Positions 16,798 through 24,899 of a DNA stretch of 64,000 nucleotides are shown here, piece by piece. The stretch spans positions 20,099 to 84,098 of the forward strand of contig JAKSID010000010.1 of assembly GCA_024399035.1 (NCBI GenBank). Reading direction: 5' to 3'. The stretch comes from Fibrobacter sp. GTDB lineage: Bacteria; Fibrobacterota; Fibrobacteria; Fibrobacterales; Fibrobacteraceae. Position numbers and translations under genes: made by a program. Positions within the stretch are counted from its first letter, which is position 1, and each line of letters begins with the position of its first letter. The notes under the pieces were generated by a model. That model was not told the origin of the DNA. It saw nothing but the letters and a program-made list of their open reading frames with translations, and made no database searches.

Positions 16798-18318
16798 TTA
16801 AAAATCTACGTCCTTCCAGCCCTCGGCACCAAAGCGCAAATCGCGTTCCACAAATTCCCAGATCAACAATTTTTTGCCCTTGAGAACCCCGGCCTTGCGA
16901 GCCATCTTTTCGCGCACCAAGGTGCTGGCGCCACCATCGCTAACAATGCTTGCCACCGGACGATTCATATTCTTTGCAAAGTGGGCAATCCAGCCTGCGT
17001 TCACCGGAGCATCGGTCTGATAAATACGGCTAAAGCTGTCGCCTAGAATCAAAATCATGGACTTGCGGAAATCATCCTTGAAAGGGCTCACCACATGGCC
17101 CGTCACCTGTTGCGCCTTGAAAGTATTGAACTTGTTGAGGCCGCTCATCTCACCGATGTCGCCCATACGGTCGGCCACACTATCAGAAACAGAATACTTC
17201 ACATTCTCCCTACCCAAGGTAACAACAGAATCCGCCATCATGCGACGTACCTTCTCAGAGATCAAGTTGGCAGCCAGTTCGGCACCACGGGGAGTCCAAT
17301 GGGTATCGTCGTTCAAATAGAGGTTGCCAAGCCTTTCGTCAAACCACTTGGCATCCCAGAAAGGAGTGTAAAGGTCCACCGTATTGAAACCCAACTTGCT
17401 CAAGGAATCCAAAATCATCTTGCCATGACCGAACTTCGGGGACCCATCCTTCCCCAGCATGGCATCGGCACCTTCGCCAGTCAGGTATTCAGGATAAATA
17501 CTGGGCTTGCCAGGAACAATCACCACAAGCAGTTCAACATCCTTAGCCTTCAGCTGGTCGCGGAAACGGGTAATGGCAGAAATCGGGTTATCCAGCTTTG
17601 CAGAACGAACATCCAAGGGAGACGGTTGCACAAGAAATTCTACATCCTGGCGGTAATAAAGCCAGCGGTCTTCTTCAGGATTGGATCCGCGAGCACCAAG
17701 CACAACCTTTTCACCAGGATCGTCAAGCAGATTCCAAACCGCCAACTGGTACTTGGGGCGAACCGCCAGAACCAGGGCGTTTTCGTCTTCCACCTTCTTT
17801 TCGAAGGCTCGGATGTAACGGCTGGTCCAAACGCCATAGCGCTTCACATCCAAAAAAGCCTTTACCAAGGAGAAACCGCTAAACTCGGCAATCACAGCCT
17901 TCAATGCAGAATCCACCGCCGGGAAAGATTCCGGTTCGTCCTCAAGAGCTGACAGCAAAGTATCCGCAGATTTCAAAAGCTTATAGGCGGCTTCACTGCT
18001 ATCCAGTTCCGCGTAGGCATTCACAGTCAGGGCGGCAGATTCCAAGTCAGAAAGGGCACCGATGACCGGCTCCAGTGCGTCAGAAGCCTCGGCCCCACCC
18101 GCAATAGATTCGCGGGCATTTTCCCAACGAGCACGCAATGTATCGGAGGCCGCCGCCAACGTGGACTGGCGCTTGAAAGGCGTGTAAATCACGTCCTTGA
18201 AAATATCCAAGCTGCGGAAACGCTTTTCGCCCTGCAGGTCCACCACCGTCTGCACCGTAAAGGGCAAAAGGAGCAAAAGGGCAAACACAACAATAATGGC
18301 AATATAACGTTTCTGCAT
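16798..18318 (-). CDS. AlgX/AlgJ-like SGNH-fold protein, membrane-anchored
   Basis: 506 residues from ATG 18318 (MQKRYIAIIVVFALLLLLPF), whose first about 25 residues form a membrane anchor or signal peptide. About residues 50-200 are helical and Ala/Glu-rich. The C-terminal half fits the AlgX/AlgJ SGNH-hydrolase-like family: LYLNDDTHWTPRGAELAANL (catalytic Asp/His region) and LILGDSFSRIY (Ser block). Family members O-acetylate exopolysaccharides in the periplasm together with an MBOAT membrane acyltransferase. No MBOAT gene is next to it here. Its acceptor polysaccharide is unknown. It reads leftward toward the HigA-like gene, 34 bp away. Confidence 0.8.
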   Translation of the reverse strand: MQKRYIAIIVVFALLLLLPFTVQTVVDLQGEKRFRSLDIFKDVIYTPFKRQSTLAAASDTLRARWENARESIAGGAEASDALEPVIGALSDLESAALTVNAYAELDSSEAAYKLLKSADTLLSALEDEPESFPAVDSALKAVIAEFSGFSLVKAFLDVKRYGVWTSRYIRAFEKKVEDENALVLAVRPKYQLAVWNLLDDPGEKVVLGARGSNPEEDRWLYYRQDVEFLVQPSPLDVRSAKLDNPISAITRFRDQLKAKDVELLVVIVPGKPSIYPEYLTGEGADAMLGKDGSPKFGHGKMILDSLSKLGFNTVDLYTPFWDAKWFDERLGNLYLNDDTHWTPRGAELAANLISEKVRRMMADSVVTLGRENVKYSVSDSVADRMGDIGEMSGLNKFNTFKAQQVTGHVVSPFKDDFRKSMILILGDSFSRIYQTDAPVNAGWIAHFAKNMNRPVASIVSDGGASTLVREKMARKAGVLKGKKLLIWEFVERDLRFGAEGWKDVDF

Positions 18319-18371
18319 ACGGAACAAATATAAAAAAAGCGGGCAACCTCAAGGGCAGTCCGCTTTTGTAA

Positions 18372-18444
18372 TACTCGGTCCGCGACTCGAACGCGGAGCT
18401 ACTCCTTAGGAGGGAGTCGTTTTATCCTGTTAAACTAACCAAGC
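18372..18444 (-). tRNA. tRNA-Arg (anticodon CCT)
   Basis: 73 nt on the minus strand folds as a full cloverleaf. The acceptor is GCTTGGT/ACCGAGT, the D-stem GTTT/AAAC, the anticodon stem ACTCC/GGAGT with loop CTCCTAA, and the T-stem CCGCG/CGCGG with loop TTCGAGT. The anticodon CCT reads AGG. CCA is not encoded. Confidence 0.93.
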
Positions 18445-18524
18445 AGCTACTTGGCAACGCCAAGGCGGGCGTAAATATAGTAAAAAACCAAACGAGAACC
18501 ATTACCTTGAACGGTATTATATAC

Positions 18525-18532
18525 TAAATTTG
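18525..18532 (+). promoter_or_regulatory. TAnnTTTG -7 box immediately before metG
   Basis: TAAATTTG ends 7 nt before the metG ATG (18539) with no Shine-Dalgarno in between, the same arrangement as orn. It suggests a leaderless transcript. Confidence 0.5.
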
Positions 18533-18538
18533 GCGCAT

Positions 18539-20632
18539 ATGAAGAACTTTTACGTTACTACCCCGATTTACTATGTGAATGACGCGCCCCATATCGGTCA
18601 TTCCTACACCACCGTCCTTGCAGACATTCTTACCCGCTTCCACAAGATTCTGGGCTATCAGACCTTCTTTTTGACCGGTACCGACGAACACGGTCAGAAG
18701 GTGCAGCGCGCTGCCGCCAAGCGTGAAGTAGATCCGCAGGCTCATGTGGACGAATACTACCATCACTTCGAAGATCTCTGGAAGAAGATGGGCATCTGCA
18801 ACGACTTCTTTATCCGTACCACCTACCCCGAACATAAGGCTTACGTTCAGGAATGCCTCCAGAAGCTCTGGGACAAGGGCGAAATCTATTCCAAGGAATA
18901 CGAAGGTTGGTACTCTGTCGGTGAAGAACGTTTCTTCGGCGAAGACGAACTGGACGAAAACAAGTGCGACCCCATTAGCCACCGCCCGGTGGAATGGCTG
19001 AAGGAAAAGAACTACTTCTTCAAGATGAGCAAGTACCAGCAGCAGCTCATCGACCACTTGAACGCCAATCCCGACTGGATCGTTCCCGACTACCGTCGTA
19101 ACGAAATCCTGGGCTTCCTCCGTCAGCCGCTGAACGACCTTTGCATCAGCCGCCCGAAGGCTCGCCTCTCCTGGGGTATCCCTCTGCCTTTCGATGGCGA
19201 CTACGTGACCTACGTCTGGTTTGACGCACTCCTCAACTACGTCAGCGCCTCCACCGCTTTCCACAAGACTTTTGCTGACGGCACCCCCATCTGGCCCGCC
19301 ACCTACCACCTGATCGGTAAGGACATCCTCACCACTCATAGCGTGTACTGGCCCACTATGCTCATGGCTCTGGACATTCCTCTGCCCAAGCATATTCTGG
19401 CCCACGGCTGGTGGCTGGTGAACGGCGGCGAAAAGATGAGTAAGTCTGCCGGTAACGTCGTAAAGCCCATGGACTACATGGAAAAGTATGGCGACGACGC
19501 CTTCCGCTACTACCTGGCCCGTGAAATGGTGGTTGGCCAGGACGCAAACTTCACCCACGATTCCTTTGTCCGTCGCATTAACGCCGACTTGGCAAACGAC
19601 CTGGGTAACGTTCTGAACCGCGTCCACAAGCTGGTTCTCACCAACTTCGAAGGCAAGCTCCCCGCAGCTGTCGTTATGGATGACGCCGCCAACGACGTGA
19701 TGAACCTGGCCAAGAAGGTCATCGAAGACATTAAGCAGGACCTGCCCCAGGCTCGCCTGTCCCAGTCCATCGAAAACATCATGAGCCTTGTCCGTAGCAT
19801 CAACCGCTACTTCGAAATCAAGGCTCCCTGGAAGCTGGCCAAGGACCCGGCTCTCAAGGATGAACTGGCAACAGTTCTTTATGTGGCAGCCGAAGCCGTA
19901 CGCCTCAGCCTCTGCATGCTATGGCCGGTAATCCCCACCAAGGCAGAAGAAGGCCTTGCAATGCTTGGCACCAAGTTCACTAGCGCCGAAGACCTGGTCT
20001 GGGGCCTGATGAAGGGTGGCGAAGCTTTCGGCGAAGGCAAGCCCCTGTTCCCCCGCATCGACGAAGAAGTGAAGCCCCAGCAGCAACAGCAGCAGGCCAA
20101 GCCCAAGCAGAACAAGCCCCTGACCGCAGCCGATGTTCCTGCCGCCATGGACCTCCGCGCCGCAAAGATCGTTGAAGTGGCTGACCATCCGGATGCAACA
20201 TCCCTCTACGTTCTGAAGGTGGACGCAGGCGAAGGCGAACTCCGCACCGTTTGCTCCGGCCTCAAGGCTAGCTACGAAGCTTCTGAACTGAAGGACCGCA
20301 TGATTCTTTTGTTCGCAAACCTGAAGCCCGCTCCGCTCCGCGGCATCATGAGCGCAGGCATGCTCTTCGCTGGCGACCTAGAACCGGAAACCCACAAGTG
20401 CCGCCTGGTGGCAGTACCGGAAGGTGCAAAGCCCGGTGACCGCGCCTTGTTCAAGGGCGTAGAACCTTCTGAACCGCGCGAACTGAAGCTGAAGGATTTC
20501 GACAAGATCGCACTCTCCGTCAAGGGTGGCCTGGTGTTCTGCACCGCAGGCGAAGGTGCCGCCCCCATCGCGCTGGAAATCGGCGGCAAGGCCGTGACCT
20601 GCGACGTGCCCGAAGGCAACGGAGTGCATTAA
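18539..20632 (+). CDS. metG: Methionyl-tRNA synthetase with C-terminal tRNA-binding domain
   Basis: 697 residues; ATG 18539 gives the canonical MKNFYVTTPIYYVN start. It charges tRNA-Met in the cytoplasm. The class I signatures are HIGH (residues 18-21) and KMSKS (about 299-303). The connective region carries no four-Cys zinc knuckle that I can see, which fits the zinc-free MetG type. A Gln-rich linker (about 510-520) joins the anticodon-binding part to a Trbp111-like OB-fold domain (about 527-640: DLRAAKIVEVADHPDA and LYVLKVDAG). About 50 more residues follow. Transcription appears leaderless. A hairpin and a terminator lie behind it. Confidence 0.96.
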   Translation: MKNFYVTTPIYYVNDAPHIGHSYTTVLADILTRFHKILGYQTFFLTGTDEHGQKVQRAAAKREVDPQAHVDEYYHHFEDLWKKMGICNDFFIRTTYPEHKAYVQECLQKLWDKGEIYSKEYEGWYSVGEERFFGEDELDENKCDPISHRPVEWLKEKNYFFKMSKYQQQLIDHLNANPDWIVPDYRRNEILGFLRQPLNDLCISRPKARLSWGIPLPFDGDYVTYVWFDALLNYVSASTAFHKTFADGTPIWPATYHLIGKDILTTHSVYWPTMLMALDIPLPKHILAHGWWLVNGGEKMSKSAGNVVKPMDYMEKYGDDAFRYYLAREMVVGQDANFTHDSFVRRINADLANDLGNVLNRVHKLVLTNFEGKLPAAVVMDDAANDVMNLAKKVIEDIKQDLPQARLSQSIENIMSLVRSINRYFEIKAPWKLAKDPALKDELATVLYVAAEAVRLSLCMLWPVIPTKAEEGLAMLGTKFTSAEDLVWGLMKGGEAFGEGKPLFPRIDEEVKPQQQQQQAKPKQNKPLTAADVPAAMDLRAAKIVEVADHPDATSLYVLKVDAGEGELRTVCSGLKASYEASELKDRMILLFANLKPAPLRGIMSAGMLFAGDLEPETHKCRLVAVPEGAKPGDRALFKGVEPSEPRELKLKDFDKIALSVKGGLVFCTAGEGAAPIALEIGGKAVTCDVPEGNGVH

Positions 20633-20638
20633 CGCTAG

Positions 20639-20658
20639 ATTCTCGCCTTCGCGAGAAT
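20639..20658. repeat. Small REP-like hairpin
   Basis: Perfect 8-bp inverted repeat ATTCTCGC/GCGAGAAT with tetraloop CTTC, between metG and its terminator. Confidence 0.6.
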
Positions 20659-20671
20659 GACAATTCAAAAA

Positions 20672-20701
20672 AGGCCCGCTTCAAAGCGGGTCATTTTTTT
20701 T
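20672..20701 (+). terminator. metG terminator
   Basis: CCCGCT/AGCGGG stem (within 20674-20690) with loop TCAA, followed after TCA by a run of T (20694-20701). Confidence 0.85.
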
Positions 20702-20710
20702 CGATTCAGA

Positions 20711-21271
20711 TTACTCTGAGCAACTCGCATCAAGATGACACAAAGCCCCCGCCGCCATAAAAGGCGCTGCTTTCAACATCACACGAAAAGCGGTCCTCCG
20801 CTCTCGATCCCTGTCCTTTTCGAGAGGATCACGCCTGTCCTTTTTGCGTTCCTTCATTTTCTGTTCACGGTCCCAGCTTTCTTCCGTAATGGGACAATCG
20901 TCGGTACAGCTAATCTCTTTTACGGGCTTCTGCACAGCCTCTGGGATTTCGGGAATCCAGCAGTAGCGCTTTTCCTTTTTCTTTTTGCGTCCCTGGACAA
21001 CGGTCGTCTTGCAATACATGGCAAGAGAGTCTTTGCCTACATAAAATTTCGTGGCACCAACCGTATCGTCCGCGGCAACATTAAATCCAAGGCCAAAGCT
21101 TTGTGACTCGACGATTTGAGGATTCTTGTCGTAACGGATAGGCCCATCAAAGTTTGGATTCACCAATGAATCCGACTGAACCGGCCTCAGCACAAGCTGA
21201 GCATGGCTATTCATGGCAAAGCAGAACAGGCCCGCAAATAAACCAAGGAATTTAAAGGAAGAACATTTCAT
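20711..21271 (-). CDS. Exported protein of unknown function, basic, Cys-containing
   Basis: 186 residues from ATG 21271. A signal peptide (MKCSSFKFLGLFAGLFCFAMNSHA) precedes a mature part with no family I recognise. About residues 90-160 are extremely charged (GRKKKKEKR, then REQKMKERKKDRRDPLEKDRDRERR). Cys residues occur in YCWIPEIPE and CTDDCP. A short hydrophobic segment near the end (MLKAAPFMAAGALCHLDASC) may be a membrane or barrel strand. It lies convergent with metG and divergent from the VOC gene. Coding status rests on the signal peptide and codon-like composition. Confidence 0.65.
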   Translation of the reverse strand: MKCSSFKFLGLFAGLFCFAMNSHAQLVLRPVQSDSLVNPNFDGPIRYDKNPQIVESQSFGLGFNVAADDTVGATKFYVGKDSLAMYCKTTVVQGRKKKKEKRYCWIPEIPEAVQKPVKEISCTDDCPITEESWDREQKMKERKKDRRDPLEKDRDRERRTAFRVMLKAAPFMAAGALCHLDASCSE

Positions 21272-21377
21272 AAGCTAACCCCGACAGGAATAATATAGGC
21301 ATTTTTTTCGAATACGGAATTGCGATTCGTCGGAACAAAATCTACTTTCGTCAAGGAATTCAACTGACGAGCAATTT

Positions 21378-21758
21378 ATGAACCTTACACAAGTACACCA
21401 CATCGCTATCATCGGCAGTAATTACGAGAAATCCAAGCATTTTTATGTGGACCTTCTGGGATTTAAAATTATCCGCGAGAATTACCGTGCAGAACGAGGA
21501 GATTACAAGATCGACCTGCAGTTAAACGGCATGGAGCTGGAACTGTTCATCATTCCAGGAAGACCGCCCCGCCCAAGTTACCCCGAAGCAAACGGCCTTC
21601 GTCACCTGGCATTCCGTGTAGAATCTGTGGATGCAACGGTCACAGAGCTGAACGCTATGGGAATCGCAACGGAACCTGTCCGCATTGACGACTACACCGG
21701 CAAGAAGATGACATTCTTCAGCGATCCCGACGGATTGCCCCTGGAAATTCACGAATAA
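21378..21758 (+). CDS. VOC (glyoxalase/bleomycin-resistance fold) protein, YaeR/GloA2-like
   Basis: 126 residues. One VOC domain: VHHIAIIGSNYEKSKHFYVDLLGF at the start, a central GMELELFI with GLRHLAFRV, and a C-terminal FFSDPDGLPLEIHE. The metal-ligand positions (His8, Glu in LELFI, His in LRHLAF, Glu in LEIHE) are present. The pattern is closest to the YaeR/GloA2 subgroup, of uncertain substrate. The queuosine-precursor transporter follows 20 bp later and the NUDIX gene after it, suggesting a three-gene set. Confidence 0.85.
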   Translation: MNLTQVHHIAIIGSNYEKSKHFYVDLLGFKIIRENYRAERGDYKIDLQLNGMELELFIIPGRPPRPSYPEANGLRHLAFRVESVDATVTELNAMGIATEPVRIDDYTGKKMTFFSDPDGLPLEIHE

Positions 21759-21762
21759 AATC

Positions 21763-21770
21763 TATCTTTG
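21763..21770 (+). promoter_or_regulatory. TAnnTTTG -7 box before the VUT transporter gene
   Basis: TATCTTTG ends 9 nt before ATG 21779 with no Shine-Dalgarno between, the same layout as orn and metG. It suggests a leaderless transcript starting between the VOC and transporter genes. Confidence 0.45.
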
Positions 21771-21778
21771 GCATTGTT

Positions 21779-22444
21779 ATGAGTCAGGATAATTTTGATA
21801 TTGGTGCCAAGCGGGACCCCTTTTCCCCGTTGGTAGTCATTGCCGGCCTGATGGTGGCCTGCTACCTTACCTCCAACGTCATGGCAGTCAAGTTGCTGTC
21901 TGTAGCGGGCATAACCGTTTTCGACGCAGGAACCATTACTTTCCCCCTGGCCTATATGCTTGGGGACGTGCTTACCGAAATCTGGGGTTTCAAGACTGCA
22001 CGTAAGGTCATCTGGCTCACGTTCTTCTGCCAGGTTTTCATGGCCACGTTCACCTTCATCGGAACGGCGCTCCCCTACCCCGACTTTACGGAAGAAACCG
22101 CCAGCGCCTACTCCACCATTTTCAGTTTTGTGCCCCGCATTACTGTGGCCTCCCTGGTGGCATTCCTGTTGGGCGAACTGACTAACGCCTGGACCATGGT
22201 GAAGATCCGCGAAAAGACCGGACGCAAGTTGCTTTGGGTCCGCACCATCGGCTCCTCCGTCATTGGCTACATCGTGGACACCAGCATCTTTGTGCTGATC
22301 GCCTTTGCTGGCACGGTGCCCACAAACGACCTAATCAGCATGATTGTGGTGCAGTTCCCGGGAAAACTAGCCATTGAGGCCATCTGCGCAACTCCCATCG
22401 CCTACGCCCTCATTAACAGCCTTCGCAAGCGCTTTGAGGCATAA
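21779..22444 (+). CDS. Queuosine precursor transporter, VUT (YhhQ/DUF165) family
   Basis: 221 residues, an integral inner membrane protein with about six hydrophobic segments. The VUT signatures are SNVMAVKLL, FDAGTITFPLAYMLGDVLTEIWG and later VGYIVDTSIFVLIAF-like text followed by a short positive C-terminus. In E. coli YhhQ imports the queuosine precursors preQ0/preQ1. No que genes lie nearby, so the substrate is taken from the family. The NUDIX gene starts 2 bp after its stop. Confidence 0.88.
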   Translation: MSQDNFDIGAKRDPFSPLVVIAGLMVACYLTSNVMAVKLLSVAGITVFDAGTITFPLAYMLGDVLTEIWGFKTARKVIWLTFFCQVFMATFTFIGTALPYPDFTEETASAYSTIFSFVPRITVASLVAFLLGELTNAWTMVKIREKTGRKLLWVRTIGSSVIGYIVDTSIFVLIAFAGTVPTNDLISMIVVQFPGKLAIEAICATPIAYALINSLRKRFEA

Positions 22445-22446
22445 TT

Positions 22447-22932
22447 ATGCTAAACACCACCCTCTGCTACATCGAGCAAGACGACAAATACTTGCTCCTC
22501 CATCGAGTCAAGAAGAAGAACGACATCAATAAGGACAAGTGGATTGGCATTGGTGGCAAGTTCGAGGAGTGGGAATCCCCCGAAGACTGCATCAAGCGCG
22601 AAGCCCTGGAAGAGACCGGCCTTACCCTCATCAAGCCCAAGTACCGCGGCATCGTCACCTTCATCAGCGATGGCATGGACCAGACTGAATTCATGCACCT
22701 GTTCACCGCTACGGAATGGACCGGCAGCATCAAGGAATGTGACGAAGGCAACCTGGAATGGGTTCCCAAGGCGGACGTGGCAAAACTCCCCCACTGGGAC
22801 GGCGACCTGATTTTCCTGGCACTGCTGGAACGTGGCGAGCCCTTCTTTAGCCTGAAGCTCACCTACAAGGGTAGTACCCTGACAGAAGCCCTCTTGAACG
22901 AGGAACCTGTCCGCTGGCAGGATTTCGTATAA
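22447..22932 (+). CDS. NUDIX hydrolase, MutT/8-oxo-dGTP diphosphatase-like
   Basis: 161 residues. A complete Nudix box spans about residues 37-59 (GGKFEEWESPEDCIKREALE then ETGL), matching Gx5Ex7REUxEExGU. The N-terminal NTTLCYIEQDDKYLLLHRVKKKND and the WIGIGGK preceding the box are typical of the MutT-like 8-oxo-dGTP diphosphatases, which remove oxidised nucleotides. Substrate is inferred from the family only. It ends in a terminator at 22963-22996. Confidence 0.9.
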   Translation: MLNTTLCYIEQDDKYLLLHRVKKKNDINKDKWIGIGGKFEEWESPEDCIKREALEETGLTLIKPKYRGIVTFISDGMDQTEFMHLFTATEWTGSIKECDEGNLEWVPKADVAKLPHWDGDLIFLALLERGEPFFSLKLTYKGSTLTEALLNEEPVRWQDFV

Positions 22933-22962
22933 AAGAGTACAATTTTGATTTTTTGGGTCAGA

Positions 22963-22996
22963 AAGTTCCGTTTTAATAAAAACGGGACTTTTTTTT
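22963..22996 (+). terminator. Terminator after the NUDIX gene
   Basis: Stem AAGTTCCGTTTT/AAAACGGGACTT with one G-U pair and loop AATA, followed by a T-run. Confidence 0.9.
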
Positions 22997-23081
22997 AATA
23001 AAAAAAAGTTTCCCGCCTAGCGAAAAACATGTTTTCAAGGGTTTGTTAAATGTATCTTAAGAGTACTCCAAACCAACCTCC

Positions 23082-23125
23082 AGGCCAGACGTAGGTTCCC
23101 TGAAATACCTTGTCTGGCCTTTTTT
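23082..23125 (+). terminator. Orphan rightward terminator, possible small RNA end
   Basis: A perfect 9-bp stem AGGCCAGAC/GTCTGGCCT (23082-23090 with 23112-23120) is followed by a T-run to 23125. The NUDIX transcript already ends about 90 nt earlier. On the minus strand the hairpin lacks a T-run, so it does not fit lptE. It may close a short rightward RNA starting after 22996. Confidence 0.5.
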
Positions 23126-23142
23126 GTAGGTTTGAAGTCTTG

Positions 23143-23658
23143 CTACCACTTGGCTAGGGCGTTGGTGATAATCAGGTCCTGGAGTTTTTCGATGGCACGG
23201 GCCTGGCCATGACGGTCTTCGGTTTCATTAGCCTGCACATCGTAGACACCTTCCGCAGAAAGGCTCTTGGACTCGTAAATAATACGTTCCTTCACGTTAT
23301 CGTAGAACTTTACGGCCACGCGAATAGTCACGCGGTAAGTTTCCACATCGCTATTGCTGTTATAGTTTTCGGGCTTGTTGGTATAGCTCAGCAAGGTAAT
23401 GGTAAAATCGGAATTGGCATCACCGTTCACAATGCGAACGCCACCGGCATTCTTCTTGAACATATCGACAACTCCGGTACGGATATCGTTTGCAAGCACG
23501 GCATCCATGATTTTATCGTCGACCTCATGAATATTTACCGTTTTGATGTGACTCGGCAAAGTACTGGCCGTAAAGCTGTAGCAGCCAGACAAAGCGCAAA
23601 CAACCAAAGCCAACAAGGCGGTCCATAAAGCTTGTGATGTTCTCAACGATTTCAGCAT
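23143..23658 (-). CDS. lptE: LptE-like LPS-assembly lipoprotein
   Basis: 171 residues. A signal peptide ends in the lipobox LSGC (mature Cys about residue 26). After it comes YSFTASTLPSHIKTVNIHEV, the usual opening of LptE-like lipoproteins in the FCB group, then a single alpha/beta domain (VRIVNGDANSDFTITLLSY, YRVTIRVAVKFYD). LptE plugs the LptD barrel in the outer membrane and assists LPS placement at the surface. No lptD is adjacent. It would be lipidated by the Lgt encoded at 13978-14847. Confidence 0.82.
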   Translation of the reverse strand: MLKSLRTSQALWTALLALVVCALSGCYSFTASTLPSHIKTVNIHEVDDKIMDAVLANDIRTGVVDMFKKNAGGVRIVNGDANSDFTITLLSYTNKPENYNSNSDVETYRVTIRVAVKFYDNVKERIIYESKSLSAEGVYDVQANETEDRHGQARAIEKLQDLIITNALAKW

Positions 23659-23729
23659 ACCTAAATACTAGAAAATTTAAGTTCCCACGATTTATGTTTA
23701 TATTATGAGTACTAGAAAAAAAGGTTTAT

Positions 23730-24746
23730 ATGGGAAGACTTTTCACTTTTGTTAGCATGGCAGCCGCTCTGGCAATCAACGCTCAAGCAGTAACCAAGGT
23801 GGCCTGCGTCGGAAACAGCATTACCGAAGGCTACGGCATCTGGGACAAGAAAAAATACCCAGAGCACCTACAAGATATGCTGGGCAGCGACTACAAAGTG
23901 GAAAACTTCGGTCATTCTAGCCAGATGTTCCACAAGGCATCTAGTCAATCCTACTGGAACTCGCCTAAATTCAATGCCGCCTACGAATTCGCGCCAGATA
24001 TTGTGGTCATTGAACTGGGAACAAACGACAGTAAATATTTTTACGATGGTCAAGGAAGTTCTTCCGGCTACAACTACATGTACAATCCCAGCTACAAGGA
24101 TGAAATGTACAAGGACTACGAAGCCCTTATAGATACTTTCGCGCACCAGCCGCAAGCCCCAAGAATTATCGCCACTTTACAACCCTACGCACAAAATGTT
24201 GAATGGGGAATTGTCGATACGGCAATCGTTAACCAAATCAATCCATTGATCAAGGAAGTGGCCACCAAGAAAGGTGTTGCCATCATAGACTTGCATTCTC
24301 AATTTAACAAGTTGGAATGGTTGCTAGACGATGCGGTCCACCCTAATGAAACAGGAGCCAAGGAACTGGCCCAGATCATAGCCAACGCAATCCAGGGGAA
24401 AATAACAGACGTCATCCCCGCGGAATCCAGTTCTTCTGCCAAGCCCGATGTTTCAAGTTCCTCTGGAATTCCGCTAGAATCAAGTTCTTCAAGCGTAACC
24501 ATTGCGGAAAGTTCCTCGGCAACAGAACATGTGGTTGCAACATCAGCTGGACTCGTCCCTACCATCGCAACAAGCGGAATGAATATCCTGGTAAGGAATT
24601 TTTCCGGAAGCGTTGAAATTTTTGATATGAACGGGAACCTTGTAAAGCTGGTTCGCGCCCTCGGCACGACGACTGTACCCATGGGCAACGCTGGTGCATA
24701 CATAATAAAAGCAGGCCCCTCCGTACATAGAGTCCTGCTTAAATAG
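23730..24746 (+). CDS. Secreted SGNH/GDSL esterase with Ser-rich linker and sorting-like tail
   Basis: 338 residues; AAAGG lies before ATG 23730. The order is a signal peptide (to about residue 20), an SGNH hydrolase domain (about 22-225), a Ser-rich linker of the SSSSAKPDVSSSSGIP type typical of Fibrobacter (about 230-265), and a C-terminal beta-sandwich tail (NFSGSVEIFDMNGNLVKLV then GAYIIKAG). The SGNH blocks are GNSITEGYG (nucleophile Ser), IELGTNDS (oxyanion Gly/Asn) and DAVHPN (Asp/His). It probably removes acetyl or similar esters from plant polysaccharides outside the cell. The tail resembles those used for type IX secretion. It faces the CE1 esterase across a repeat tract. Confidence 0.88.
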   Translation: MGRLFTFVSMAAALAINAQAVTKVACVGNSITEGYGIWDKKKYPEHLQDMLGSDYKVENFGHSSQMFHKASSQSYWNSPKFNAAYEFAPDIVVIELGTNDSKYFYDGQGSSSGYNYMYNPSYKDEMYKDYEALIDTFAHQPQAPRIIATLQPYAQNVEWGIVDTAIVNQINPLIKEVATKKGVAIIDLHSQFNKLEWLLDDAVHPNETGAKELAQIIANAIQGKITDVIPAESSSSAKPDVSSSSGIPLESSSSSVTIAESSSATEHVVATSAGLVPTIATSGMNILVRNFSGSVEIFDMNGNLVKLVRALGTTTVPMGNAGAYIIKAGPSVHRVLLK

Positions 24747-24748
24747 AA

Positions 24749-24896
24749 GATCCCGGGTCAAGCCCGGGATGACATTATGCAGCCCAATCGGGATGACATT
24801 ATGCAGCCCAATCGGGATGACTTGTGCAGCCCAATCGGGATGACTTGTGCAGCCCAATCGGGATGACTTGTGCAGCCCAATCGGGATGACTTGTGC
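24749..24896. repeat. Tandem 23/24-bp repeat of the REP-like family
   Basis: After a CCCGGG palindrome (24751-24768), the unit GCAGCCCAATCGGGATGAC recurs five times. Spacers are ATT/AT in the first two and TTGT in the later ones, giving periods of 24 then 23 bp. It fills the entire gap between the two convergent esterase genes. The family is the same as at 13918-13967. Confidence 0.9.
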
Positions 24897-24899
24897 CGG

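Noticed and set aside
18372..18444. Integration site at tRNA-Arg
   Set aside because: No integrase, no direct repeat of the tRNA 3' end within the window, and flanking genes are housekeeping.
24749..24896. CRISPR-like array
   Set aside because: Spacers are only 4-5 bp and near-identical, and no cas genes are present; it is a tandem repeat.
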